The position numbers and the translations under genes are program-made. Shown one piece after another: positions 22,657 through 33,363 of a stretch of DNA of 64,000 bases. The DNA comes from Sclerotiophoma versabilis (Eukaryota > Ascomycota > Dothideomycetes > Pleosporales > Didymellaceae). Under the pieces are notes generated by a model. The model had not been told where the DNA came from, ran no database searches, and saw nothing but the letters and a program-made list of their open reading frames with translations. The first letter of the stretch is position 1. The number at the start of each line of letters is the position of its first letter. Location: contig JAAROD010000080.1 of assembly GCA_012274445.1 (NCBI GenBank), positions 806,001 through 870,000 on the forward strand. Reading direction: 5' to 3'.

Positions 22657-24568
22657 ATGGCCGTCGTGCCGCCGAGCGAAAAGAGAGTGTACGAGCTCAT
22701 CAGCACAGTGGGAACGAACATAGACAGACTGCGACAAGGCATCAATGCGCTCCGGCAGCTGCACGACCGTTGGACGGGCTGTAATGAAACAGCTATCAAC
22801 CTCATAGCACAACTCACCGCATTGCGATCGAATCTGGACAATGTGCACGATTGGCTCAACTATGCGATCAACGATCTGCATCCTCAGCTTCTCTCCGACC
22901 TAGATGTCTTGATGGCATCCTGCGCATTACTCGTGCGACATGTGGACAACTTGGTAGCCAGTCTTCGACAGCCGGACCCGGATGCAGTAGATTGCGCTGT
23001 CAAGCTGAAATATGCCGTTGGCAGCCGGTCAATGGAACGTCTCAGAGATGTCGCTGAACGACAATCAGAATCCGTGCGTGTACTGCTGGCTGCGTGCAAA
23101 TGGTAAGCAAGATTAGGTTTTCGCAGAACTTGAGACGAGTAATTCTGACGTTCATAGTCACACCACTGCCCAGCGCAAGATCCTGCTTCACAAGAGTCGC
23201 CAGATTAGGAAGGAGGATGACTTATCTATGAAAGTACTAGCTCGGTCATCGAAACTGAACGGTGGCTGCATGACAGTTCTTACGGGCGTTTCCAGGGGAA
23301 TTCAAGGACTCAGGTTATCGTACCACAGAAAGTTCAAGCGGAAAGACGACTATGAAGAGCCAACCGAGAAGGACTACGACAATGCCGCAGCTGCCATCAG
23401 ATCCGAAGCGATCGATCGCGCTTTACAGGAAGACAGCGTGACGCTTCGACGAGAGACGAAACTCATGCTGGTGGGCCAGGACAATAGCGGCAAAGATCTT
23501 GTCATGCATCAGATCAAAGTCTTGTACGCCGAGGGCTACTATTCACCGGAAGACCGCATGAGGTTTCGAGACTCCGTACGCTCGACAATGCGACTGCTTA
23601 TTCATTCCATGATTGATTTGCTGAAAGACACCGGTGTCAACCTACCGACGGCTTTGAACCAAGACTTCGCAATATTACTGGATGAAGTGGAATTAGTCGA
23701 CATGCACCACATTACGATCGAGGCCGCAGCTGCAATACAAAACCTGTGGGTCAGCACTGAGTTTTCGTCTATGTATCTCAAGAACTTTGAGATCGATTTT
23801 CCGCAATACGCGCCCTACTTTGCACAGGAAGCTCAGAGGATAGCATCAGACGATTACATACCTACGGAAGCAGATATCATCCGCCTGAATCAATCAATAG
23901 GAGGTATTAAGGAGCTACGCTTCAACTGGGATGAACTGGATGTTCATCTTTTCAACATCAATGGGTACATCCCGGACCAGTTTCGCAAGCGCTGGTTCCA
24001 CCAATTCGACAGCGCGACGTCGCTCGTCTATACCGTCGACGTTTCGCTGTACGATCGCCCATTCTACGGCCAGACAACCAAATCGCAACTATTAGAGGAT
24101 CTTGCCAGCTTTGAATCCTGGGCTACATCACCCAAATTCGCCGACTCCGCCGTCATCCTTCTGCTCAACAATTTCACCCGCTTCCGCGACAAACTGCGCT
24201 ATTCACCGCTCGAAAGTCTCTTCCCTGATTACGTACCAAGTGCTACTGATCCGGACAGCTCAGCGCGTCAGTACATTTTAAAGCAGTTCAAGGACGTCAA
24301 CCGCAACCGGTTGTCCATCTACTCGTTCTGGGTCGACCTCGATATGAGCGATAATCAGCATCTTTACGCTGCGCTAAAGAAGACACTGCAACACATTCAA
24401 CAGCGCAAGGCGAGGAGTGAGGTGTGGCAGGATAGTGAAACTATCGCGAGTTCTAACACAGGATTTACAAGGAAACTCACGAACAGTCGGCTGAATCTCA
24501 GGTCGAGAAGCGGGTCAAGACTGGAGGGCTTGTTGTCGAAGAGGTCGGTAGACAGCGGGTTTTCATGA
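22657..24568 (+). CDS. Divergent G-alpha-like protein with lost GTPase motifs
   Basis: Two exons, 22657-23102 and 23158-24568, joined over a 55-nt intron (GTAAGC...CATAG), give 618 aa. Residues about 205-580 align by pattern with heterotrimeric G-protein alpha subunits: the lead 'SEAIDRALQEDSVTLRRETK', the P-loop region, a helical domain, the switch region 'RFNWDELDVHLFNINGY' and 'RKRWFHQFDSATSLVYTVD', and a C-terminal 'LYAALKKTL' helix. The nucleotide motifs are altered: the P-loop GxGESGKS reads GQDNSGKD (255-262), DVGGQ reads NINGY (415-419), NKxD reads NNFT (486-489), and the TCAT loop reads 'WVDLDMS'. There is no MGxxxS myristoylation start. Instead about 150 residues of a predicted helical domain precede it, and a Ser/Arg-rich tail replaces the receptor-coupling C-terminus. 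It may be a pseudo-GTPase scaffold. Confidence 0.8.
23103..23157 (+). other. Intron of the G-alpha-like gene
   Basis: GTAAGC donor and CATAG acceptor. Splicing completes codon TG|T and removes a stop at 23106. Confidence 0.85.
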
Positions 24569-24825
24569 ATGTTTGCTGGGCATGCGGGAGGACGGATGAG
24601 TCATGTCAGCAATGCCTTGTTGGGTTTTGCGCACTGTTTGGCGTTTCGGATGCAAGATACCATATTGGGTAGTGCTTTGGCGTACGTTTTCAAGGAGCTG
24701 GGGGGCGATGCACACATGTTAAAGCCCATGATAGACACATCCATGGTATCGAAGTAATAGTAATATATGAGTTTGAAGGTTATTGAGGCAGATGTATCAA
24801 TCATTTGTGAAAGGATGCAAAAGTC

Positions 24826-25635
24826 TCACTGGGGCTCGTATGGATAGTACCTTCTCCCGTATGAATCCAAGACGATCCCAGGTGGCGGCTCCTCACTTGT
24901 GTGATACTGCCATAAAGGCGTGTAGGAGCTTGAAACTACTTCCTGTCGATGCACTGCCTGTTGATAGGTATCTTCAAAGCCAGACGACGGCCAGACGAAG
25001 GTAAGTGGTGGACACGTAGAGTACTGAGATGGGTCTGTTATAGAGTACACTGTGCCGCCGGTTGGTGGAAATGTGTTCCATGTCGGATAACTGGTGGTTG
25101 TGGGGCCACCTAGGCTGTAGGCTGTCATTTGCTGGGTGGATTCAGAGTATGGGTGGGTGTACATGAGTGAATGCTCAGTAGACGACGAGACAGGCCGATT
25201 CCACGCCTGGTTGGCTATCGCTGAGTGACTAGGTTGTGGGGAGCTGAAGTTGCTTGGTACAGCTGCGATATGAGGAGACGCACTTGCTACAGAGCGCTCG
25301 TACCCGACTGATCCCGAACAGGACCGGTCTTCGTAAGGGCTTTCCGATCTCATTTGGACCTGTCGTTCGCCTGGGTCGTCTTCTTCGAGTAACTGCTGGA
25401 GCTTTTGGAGCTTGCGTTTACGCTTTTCCCCTGTGGTCAAACCGTGTGAGTACTGCTTGACACGCCATCTGGACTGTCGTGGGGACATACGATAGTTTCG
25501 TGATGCTATCCTATTTTGCTGTTTGCGCACCTCGCTGTTGACCTTCCGCGGCTTTGTCTCTGGCGCTTGGGTAGCTGTGGGTAACGCGCTCAACGTTTTA
25601 GGTGTCTCCGTCTGCCTTTTGTTGGAAAGGTTCAT
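24826..25635 (-). CDS. Short bZIP-type transcription factor
   Basis: Two exons, 25635-25491 and 25430-24826, with a 60-nt intron (GTATGT...CACAG) inside the basic region, giving 249 aa. Joining restores 'EVRKQQNRIASRNYR' + 'EKRKRKLQKLQQLL', the N-x7-R basic region followed by the first leucine at the expected spacing (x9). After about one heptad the zipper is broken by 'EEDDPGE', so it is much shorter than in AP-1 or GCN4 proteins. The remaining residues are rich in Ser, Pro, Tyr and Thr and end in a Tyr-rich 'SYGRRYYPYEPQ'. Several small fungal bZIP regulators have this shape. DNA binding is expected, probably as a dimer with another factor. The target genes are unknown. It is convergent with the G-alpha-like gene, about 260 bp away. 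Confidence 0.8.
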   Translation of the reverse strand: MNLSNKRQTETPKTLSALPTATQAPETKPRKVNSEVRKQQNRIASRNYRMSPRQSRWRVKQYSHGLTTGEKRKRKLQKLQQLLEEDDPGERQVQMRSESPYEDRSCSGSVGYERSVASASPHIAAVPSNFSSPQPSHSAIANQAWNRPVSSSTEHSLMYTHPYSESTQQMTAYSLGGPTTTSYPTWNTFPPTGGTVYSITDPSQYSTCPPLTFVWPSSGFEDTYQQAVHRQEVVSSSYTPLWQYHTSEEPPPGIVLDSYGRRYYPYEPQ

Positions 25636-27788
25636 CCTCCGAGTTTAAGAGTGTCGCTACTTGTGGTAGAAGGGGTTCGAGGGACAAGTGGTCAAAATCC
25701 AGCACTCTCTGCAATTTGGAAATGGCAGCAGCATGCGGCCCTATAAGGTTGTATAGCAAGGTAACAAGGACCAGCCTCAGCCCAGGAAGGCCAACGCTAG
25801 CCGCAAAGAGCATGTAGACTCGTGAATGCGCCGCTGATTAATGACGATAAGAATAGCAATTTGGATTTACAGGAACGGCGGATGTAAGCGAGCGTACGCA
25901 ATGTTCCTTCCGCCTCTGAGCTGGACCTTGATCGTGATTTAGCAGCACGCAGGAGGCGCCACATTTTAGTATTTGCTCAGGTGTCGATACATACGGATAT
26001 TGCACGGAAGCACTTGGTGGCATCCCTTAGCTATACTCACGAGACAGCTTTTTGAGACTTGGTGTCGACCTGCCCCATTCAGAAACTGTACAGAGGCTTT
26101 TGGGTAACTCCAGTGATCTCAAACATTTGAGCGTGCTGTGTGCACTATAGTGTAGCCTCAACTACGAAAGACCGAGTTTGGTCTGTCTTTGAACGAAACA
26201 AGAAACGCGAAGAGGTGAGCCGGGCAGCGGCGCTTGCAGCAAGCCTCTCACGCATCTTGACAACGGGCACGCCACAGAACGTGGCAAGGACACCAGTTTG
26301 ACGCATGGCACAATACGGGAGACGGAACTCAGAGCGACCTGCCGGTGTGGTGTTGTGACGATGGAACACCGTAGTTACCCGCCTGCAACGCTCTGCTGCG
26401 GGGCTAGCGTCATGATGACTGAGCCGCGCTATAGGAATCTCACTCCGCTCTTTCATCTCGGACCAAGTCATCGACTTTGATTACTTACAGTCATCTTCTA
26501 GATTCCAAGTGATCGGTTGTGAAACCTTTCTATAGATCAGCATACGTCCAGCTGTGCGTGTGAAGGTTACAGAAGACATTACGACGCGCAGTGCGAGAGC
26601 GGGCCACATTCTCAACACAGTGTAAGATACAGGCACATACAGCCAGAAGAAAATATTATAAGTTATGTCTCAAAGACTCTAGGCGCAGTACGGGATCTTC
26701 TATGTTGCAGAAGAGCTCGGACATAGCAGCCACGAACCCTCAATCTAACAGTGAAGCCCAGAACACCTTGTCAGGTGCAGAATCACTTGTAGGGCCAAAA
26801 CAGACGAGTCTTCCTGACTTTCTCCAGAATTCAGAGCTCCGGTATGCTTGCGTCAAGGTCTTTTTGCGACCCAAGAGAGGACATGCAGCTCAACTTTTAG
26901 AGGACCTCGCCACTTGTCACACCGCCACGACTACTGTCATGTTGATTGTCGAGGAGACGGTTTCCTGGGCTTTTCAGACTCTGGGAAATTGATACGGATG
27001 CTCCGCCAACTATTGGAATGAACGCTTCGAATAGCAGAGAATGTGATGAATTGGGATGCGGGAGGGCCCGCAACGTCGATAGGCTCGCTAATATGCGCGC
27101 CCCTCATCTCTCCTCTTCTGGTGCCTGGGCGACGGCTAGAACATCCATGGGCTAATGCAAGGTACGCCCCCAATTCTTTCTGCAGGGACGCCTGCCAATC
27201 TTCTGTCTACTATCATAGGCAGTTATCGTCAGTTGCAGTACGAGCATGCGGCATGTTGATATTCAGATGCGTCCTTTCTCGAGTCGCTAAACTGCGCACC
27301 AGTTGCGAATATCTAGTCTGATGTGAAGAAATCACTCGATTGGTGAAGATGAGGGGGTGCAAACCCCTGCACAGCGAAGCCTGGACAATAGCGACCGACA
27401 CGAGGATTTACGGAACACTTCGTTACTAGACCGACCACCTTCTTGAACAGGCTCAAAGCCTCGTCCTGATCGAGCGACCACGAGGCCGGTATCGTGGATA
27501 TTCATCGGTTGTGGCTTGTGTGTAATTGAGCACTACACCATTTGCGTTGCGCCGCAATATCCACGCCCATGAATCTGGGGTGTCACAAAAACAGACCTCG
27601 CTAAAGGAACAACTTTGTAAAGAGACATATATGCACCGAAACGGCGATTTAAGGCTATTCTGCATCCTTGACGACGCATCTAAGGACTCATACAAGGTAA
27701 TCGATAACTCATGCAGGCGCCGCAATATGTGACGGACATTTGAGATATTGCAACTGAGTTACTCCACGGCAGGGGCTATGTCTTTCAG
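25636..27788. other. Gene-poor stretch between bZIP and CBM18 genes
   Basis: About 2.1 kb. The best open frame (26591-26992, plus strand, 133 codons) has no recognisable domain and no clear splice partners. I do not call a gene. No transposon ends are visible. Confidence 0.5.
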
Positions 27789-27796
27789 TATATATA
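27789..27796 (+). promoter_or_regulatory. TATA box of the CBM18 gene
   Basis: A perfect TATATATA lies 82 bp upstream of the ATG at 27878, a good distance for a fungal TATA box with a short 5' UTR. Confidence 0.5.
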
Positions 27797-27877
27797 GCCT
27801 GGCGACGTTGTCCACATGCTAACCAGCCAGTATTGAGATTACTAGCTTCAACATCACAACTTCCTCTGGCCCTCAAT

Positions 27878-29623
27878 ATGGCTTGTCGGTTTGGATCTCC
27901 GGATCTTGTCACATCGCTGTCTGGCACTGCTGCGTCACCATCTTTCGCCTTCGATGCTGCGAACAGCAACTACCTTGGCATTGCAGGAAGTTTCACATCG
28001 AGTAAGGTTAACATAGAAGTTGGCAAGCTCGATGTAAATTAACAGCCGACAGACAATGGCGCCACTTGCTCCTTCCCCACTCGCTATGTTGCGCAACAAA
28101 GGACCTCTACGTACGCCATTACGCCCATCATTGTCACTGTAGGACGTACGACGACCTGCTCGATCTTGGCACCTCCATCAATCACGCCAAGCGCAAGTGG
28201 CTCCACTACTTACTCTGGTTTTGAATGCCCCAGCATCACAGACAACCGATTTGCGCCTGGAACTTACACATTAAGATTCAATCAGCCCAATGTTGTTGGC
28301 GTTCCTACCATCTCATCTAGGACATTCATTATCGCATCTCCCACCTTCACCACTGATCGTACAATTACGACAGTTTTGGCAACCGCGACTGCCTCCAGCA
28401 TATCTGATTCTATCGTCACGTGAGCACTATTTGTCTAACAGTCTGCGGGCGATTTGTTGACACTTAAGCAGTTACCTTAGCACTTCAACCCTGACAATTA
28501 CCGATCGCGCAGGCGATGATCAGACGGTCACGCAAACACTTACGGATGCCGTAACTGCTACCACCACTCTAACAGACTTTATCAGCTCTTGTGCCACCAC
28601 GACCGACAGTTCTAGCAGCCTAATAGCGTCATCCACGTCGTCTTCGTCGGCCAGTACACCAACTGCAAGCCTACCGATCTCTGGAAATGGCCAGTGTGGC
28701 TCGACAAGTGGCCAAACTTGCGCCGGTTCCAGTTTTGGCTCTTGTTGCTCCATTTACGGGTATTGTGGAGGTACCGAAATCTACTGTTTGACTACGGAAG
28801 GTTGCCAATCTGGCTATGGAAATTGCACTACACCTTCTTCTGTATCGAGCAGTTCCCCTCCTTTGCCCACGTCTACCGTCAAAGTTTCGCCGGATGGTAC
28901 ATGTGGTGGAGAAAACGGTTATATTTGCCCTGGTAGCGGTCTAGGGGACTGCTGTTCGCGTAAGTACTCCAATACCATGTATTCAACCTCCATTACTTAC
29001 TGTTGATAGCATATGGCTGGTGTGGATCGAGTGGTTCCCACTGTGGAGCAGGTTGTCAGAACGCTTTCGGTATCTGCTCTGGTGCGACACCTACTGGCAC
29101 CGCTCCTTTGCCCACCTCCACCCTCAGAGTCTCTCTCAATGGAGCTTGTGGCGGCACCACAGGACAGACATGTTTAGGAAGCGATATCGGGCCCTGCTGC
29201 TCCGAATACGGTTATTGTGGTGCTGGAGACATGTACTGCACAGGTGCCTGCCAGCCAACATTTGGTATATGCAACACCACCCCCGCAAAGCGGTCAGTAC
29301 CCAAGGGTAACCTTCGCGCTGCGATGTTTGTAGCCGCAACGCGCTCGACGGGTCAGATGCAGAAGGTAAAGCGTGCCATTGGAGGTGCCGGTCCTGACTA
29401 CACATATCCACCCGTCCCACGTACAACGATCACGTCCACTGCAACGCAGACGATTACTTTGGTTCCAACCGAAGGAAGTGTGATTACGATCTCGAGCATC
29501 TTAACCACTACGACGATCCTGCTGCTGTCTGGTAGCACTGTAACGACTACCACTACGTTTATATTTCCAGTCACAACTGAGACGGTCCGCTCCACTCAGA
29601 CTATTTGTCCCAGTTTTGCATGA
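27878..29623 (+). CDS. Chitin-binding protein with three CBM18 domains; possible nonsense allele
   Basis: The 3' part is clear. Exons ...28043-28419, 28481-28959 and 29010-29623 are joined by introns of 61 nt and 50 nt. They encode three hevein-like type 1 chitin-binding modules (CBM18): 'NGQCGSTSGQTCAGSSFGSC', 'GTCGGENGYICPGSGLGDCC' with 'YGWCGSSGSHCG' after the splice, and 'GACGGTTGQTCLGSDIGPCC' with 'YGYCGAGDMYC'. Ser/Thr-rich linkers separate them, and a Thr-rich tail follows. Such proteins bind chitin in the fungal wall or shield it from plant chitinases. The 5' part is uncertain: the frame from the ATG at 27878 looks coding and continues in the same frame, but TAA at 28040-28042 interrupts it. 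No signal peptide is visible at this ATG, so an upstream exon or different start may exist. CAA to TAA would explain the stop. Confidence 0.75.
28420..28480 (+). other. Intron of the CBM18 gene
   Basis: GTGAGC donor and CTTAG acceptor; joins 'SIV' to 'TSTLTITDRAGDD' in frame. Confidence 0.8.
28960..29009 (+). other. Intron inside the second CBM18 domain
   Basis: GTAAGT donor and GATAG acceptor; joins CCS to PYGWCG, restoring the cysteine pattern of the chitin-binding module. Confidence 0.9.
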
Positions 29624-29804
29624 AGGTTTACATAATGCATTCAATCAATGTCTTTGGTATTGCAATCATTTACAGAACATCTTCGATTACTGAGTAACCT
29701 CGACTGCGAGGAGGGTGATATCTCGTTGTCGCAAAACTATCCTTGTACATATCCAATTCACATACCGTCTTTGTCCAAGAAATAGCTACCAATATGTGCA
29801 TGAC

Positions 29805-30745
29805 CTATGCAGTCCCGACAGGAAGTGCTGCGGCGGCACTGAAGTACTGGCGCGTCCCTCGGATGAGCTGACCATTGGGGTTGGGTGGCCAACGAGCTGT
29901 GAACTCTAGATTACGACCGATAATCTTCACCTGAATCTGAAGGTCGACCGAATTCCTTCTCCGGCGTCGCTTTCGATTGTATTCCTGAATCCCCTCTTTC
30001 AGGAGAGAGAGAGATCGAACATCACCTTTCCCAGCTCGGCACACAAACCTTGTGACATATATCAGCGAGAAACAATGCAGTGATTCCATGAAATACCTTT
30101 AATCTTCTCATTGTTGAGTTGCCAGAAGTCTTATGTGCATACCTCAGATATAAAGAATTAATCTGCCCCAGCCCAACGTTCTCCCGCAGCGTAGATGAAC
30201 TCCGAAAACATGGTGAAAACGTGTTCCGCTTCAAGTACACTCCGGTCCTGATTAACGTTAGTAAGCCACAGAACGATTCCTGGGTACCAGCCTACTTTTT
30301 TTGATTGGCCACTCAATGGTATCTAAGATGTACCAGACCTTTGTATAGGGATTCTGCTCTCGCTTCTGTGCTCGAATCTGACATGGGAGGCTCTCAAATT
30401 CCTTAGTATCACATGGGATATGACGGAGTATGCCAATGCTATGGCAAGGCTTGCGCAAGGGCCCGTTGGTCTTGTCGATACTATGATAAATTCTACCAAA
30501 CAAATATGCCTGTTGCGCTGTAATTAGGTGGAGAGAAGGCAGGCCTGATGTTCGTTTCTCATTCTGTGTTGAACTTGTCGATCATTTTGGTGATATTGGC
30601 TTTGAGGTAAGGGAAGTCGCCAAAAGCCGCCGCTAAGAAGGACCTTATTAATATTGTAACCCTTCTGAAATCTAGCCCTCTTAGTAAAGTCGGCTGCCTT
30701 GCTGACGATCTGCGTTGCCGTCGGCCTGAAGAATGTTTCGACGTT
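29805..30745 (-). pseudogene. Decayed Hsp70-like gene (3' half), copy of the gene at 49.4-51.7 kb
   Basis: Three conceptual segments on the minus strand match, in the right order, the C-terminal half of the intact Hsp70-like protein of this window. First, 'NVETFFRPTATQIVSKAADF' plus 'NKVLLSGGF' at about 30745-30620 corresponds to 'DIWNIFRPPVKKIGNMMEDA' and 'SKIVVVGGF'; a frameshift at the GGF leads to 'GDFPYLKANITKMID'. Second, 'KTNGPLRKPCHSIGILRHIP' (30503-30300) corresponds to 'KAKGPSRIPCQSIGILRHIP'. Third, 'IGRNLEFTARWPPNPNGQLI' to the end corresponds to 'IDRNLEFTARWPATPEGQII'. A normal-looking intron (GTAGGC, CTAAC branch, AATCAG) survives. Stops and frameshifts make it a pseudogene. The N-terminal ATPase part is missing. 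Confidence 0.85.
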
Positions 30746-31014
30746 ATTGCTACATGAATTAGCATACTTTCTTTAAAATGACATGCAGCTTACCTGCTGA
30801 GTTTGAGCATGTTCTTCCTAAATTGGCAATCATCGGGATCGGCTTCCAGGGCCCGTTGGGAGTTTTCAGGGAGCGGTGGGGTTACAATTGATGCAATCAA
30901 AGCCGTATATCGGAAAATTCTCGTGGAATGCGGTCTGCGAAATCTGTCAGTCAAATAGCTCTCACAGGAAGGAACAAACATATCAAAGCAAACAAAGGAA
31001 ACATCTCACATGAG
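30746..31014. other. Region between the two head-to-head pseudogenes
   Basis: About 270 bp. A 63-codon minus-strand frame (30790-30981) does not match either neighbour. By position it is where the missing 5' ends and shared promoter of the ancestral pair would have been, so those seem to be deleted. Confidence 0.4.
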
Positions 31015-32112
31015 CTTATCGATGAGATGGAGACTATGCGACTCAAATTGGAGCCTCGGTGAAATGTCCGTCAACATCACTGCAGCGGAGCAAGGAGGAG
31101 TAGACGTCGCCAGAGAAGATCAGGCGCGTCTTCAACCGCAACCCAAGCTTTTTCGCCGGCATAATGCTGAAAGATATGCAGAACCTAAAGGCTACAGTGG
31201 AAACCCAGCAAGAACTAATCCACCGCTTGTTGAGAGAGCCAGAATACCAGGTCAAGACTGTCTTCCTCAAAACTCCATCGCCATCAGCGTTAAGCTAGGC
31301 TTGGGCAAAATTTCAGGTCAATCTCTCAGATATCTTTGGGGATGACCGTGACACCCCAAAGCCAAAGCCAGCTGCTATGGGCTACCTCACTCACAGCATG
31401 GAGGAACTCGCTAGCAATTGTGTTCCCAATAACGAACTCCCTGTCCAAATAAGAAACTTGGGTGTGTACCTGGTCAGCCCCATGCACAGCAGGCAATTTT
31501 CAGCATGTTGTTCTGTCGATGGGTGTTTCAATCGCCTGAGCCAATGTGCACAGATCATCATTCAAAAGCACTTATAAAGCACTTCGTAATGCTTTTATCG
31601 GAAGTTATGTCCCCTAGCTGACATTTTGCAGAATACAACTGACAGTGGAACCAGATAAAGGATTCTCGTATGGTTTTGTACAAGTTCAAACGAGACCTCT
31701 CCAAGAATCTCACCTTGGCCGCAAGGTTACTCTCGTTACCACATAAGCTATTCAACCTCCAAAGGCATTGGAGGGTTCTACAGCAAATGCTATTGAGCTA
31801 AAGCACGCGCTTATGTTGAGCCCTAAGGATTACCGCATCCATTTCTGTCTTCCAGAAACCAACTTCGACCCCTCTTAGATGCAAGCTTATAACGCAGAAA
31901 ATCTAGAGATTACAGACAAGAAGGCTGCTGGAAGGAGAATTGCCCTGTGTCTCTTTCCAGCAATTCTTATGCTAGAACCAAAGCCTTTTGCTGACGACAG
32001 AACTATCGAAGACGCGCTTGTGAAGGACAAAGTCTTCTTTCCCACAGCCAGCGAGCTCAGAACTTTCGACTCTAAGCAATGTGTAGCCAAAGCCTCTGTT
32101 CTGCTGCTCTGA
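31015..32112 (+). pseudogene. Decayed copy of the novel gene at 46.7-48.9 kb
   Basis: Plus-strand segments match the C-terminal two thirds of the 701-aa protein encoded at 46684-48891, in order. 'MLKDMQNLKATVETQQELIH' (about 31165) matches the coiled helix before 'TVFPKEPPQ'. 'DTPKPKPAAMGYLTHSMEEL' (about 31350) matches 'TTPKITAARAGYLTGSVENI'. 'LMLSPKDYRIHFCLPETNFD' (about 31810) matches 'LLLSPKHYRIHYVRPETLFD'. 'AGRRIALCLFPAIL' and 'IEDALVKDKVFFPT' (31930-32050) match 'AGKKIMLCMFPALT' and 'IEDVLVKNKRFFPT'. An in-frame TAG at 31876-31878 replaces the TGG of 'DPSWMQAY', another TAG interrupts near 31105, and frameshifts occur between segments. The N-terminal exon is not recognisable. Confidence 0.85.
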
Positions 32113-33363
32113 TTACACGAGAAGTTTTCTTTTTCTTTTTCTGCACAACACGATTTCGTCTCAACTATGATACTTTCTGTTTTCATGAGGTGGCAAGACG
32201 TGTTCGGCGTGCAAAGATTGCAATAAGAGCACCTGGATAACGCAGGAAGGATAATTTTGGTAACGTAGTACGCACCGAGGACCTTGGTATGGAGCATCTG
32301 TCCATCAACGGCACTTTCCGTATGTTGACATGGCAGCCTTTTGATCTTCAGGGCTGCGAATTTCTCTATGCACCTTATGACCAGACAAACCAGATATGAA
32401 CTACAACTTTTCCTTGATCCATCTTCTTGAGAACGATCTTTTCCATTAAAGCTAGCAGACAGGATGTTGCACGCGCTATAATAAGATATACTCCCCGGCG
32501 TGTTGCATGGCGCAAAAATAGTAAGAGGGGATACGGAGGAGTGGTAACAAAGGATACGCAAGGAGGAAGGTGGAGAACAAGCCGTTTCAGAACGGGGGGC
32601 AAGCAACACTCGCAGGAGTTTGGGACAAAGCGACAAAAAGCGGTGGACAGTGAGCAGTGGTACATGATTCGTCTCATCCACGGATGGCTGTAGGCTTGCT
32701 ATGCAGCGCGCCGGCACCAACAGCAAGCCCAAGCGGCAGATGCAAATGCCTGGTTGCCACATCATCACGTGGACTGACAGGTTCGGTGAATTTGAGGCTT
32801 CTGGCTCCCAAGCATGTTACTAATGCATCTTAGCAAAACGAAGACCACATCAAAGCAATTGTGGTGTTGGTAGACGAATGGTGCCACCCAGAATTTCAAG
32901 AAAAGCTCAACTGATATCAATAACGAGGAATTCCATACTGGTAAACAAGAGAGTGGAGAGGATACACCGGGGTCTTCGAGACTAGTGTATACCTCAACAA
33001 ATGCTGGAGGCCTTGCCGCACACATGGATATGTTGCAGAAGGCTAGGTGAGATGGATGGTTGCCGGATCGAGATTCGAATTGTTTTGGGAGATTGTGATG
33101 GAGAGCAATGCATAGTTGTGTGAATGCGCATGCCTTATTGTTGTTGGTAACCCTTGGAAATGTGGGTTGGTAGGAGGCTGCGACGTGCATCACGCACTTG
33201 TTCAGGGTCTGCGCATGGAGACGCATGTGCTCGTGCATGTAGAAGTGCGCTTATCTGGTATGGCTTCGCAGCGAGACGGGGTACGACGTTCAATCACTTT
33301 CTCTTTCGCGCTGTATACAAGATGATAATACAACAACGCCCACTCGCAACGACACACACCACG
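32113..33363. other. Intergenic, 3' of the pseudogene pair
   Basis: AT-leaning. The minus-strand frame 31887-32768 (293 codons) overlaps the pseudogene antisense and has no domain. No gene is called. Confidence 0.5.

Noticed and set aside
23098..23160. Stop codon after residue 149 of the G-alpha-like gene as a sign of a pseudogene
   Set aside because: A 55-nt intron with standard donor and acceptor removes it and keeps the frame.
26591..26992. 133-codon plus-strand frame
   Set aside because: No recognisable domain, no signal peptide, no splice partner; it could be real but cannot be supported.
31887..32768. 293-codon minus-strand frame
   Set aside because: Its 3' third is antisense to the decayed novel gene, the rest has no family pattern and many Cys/Ser typical of random frames.
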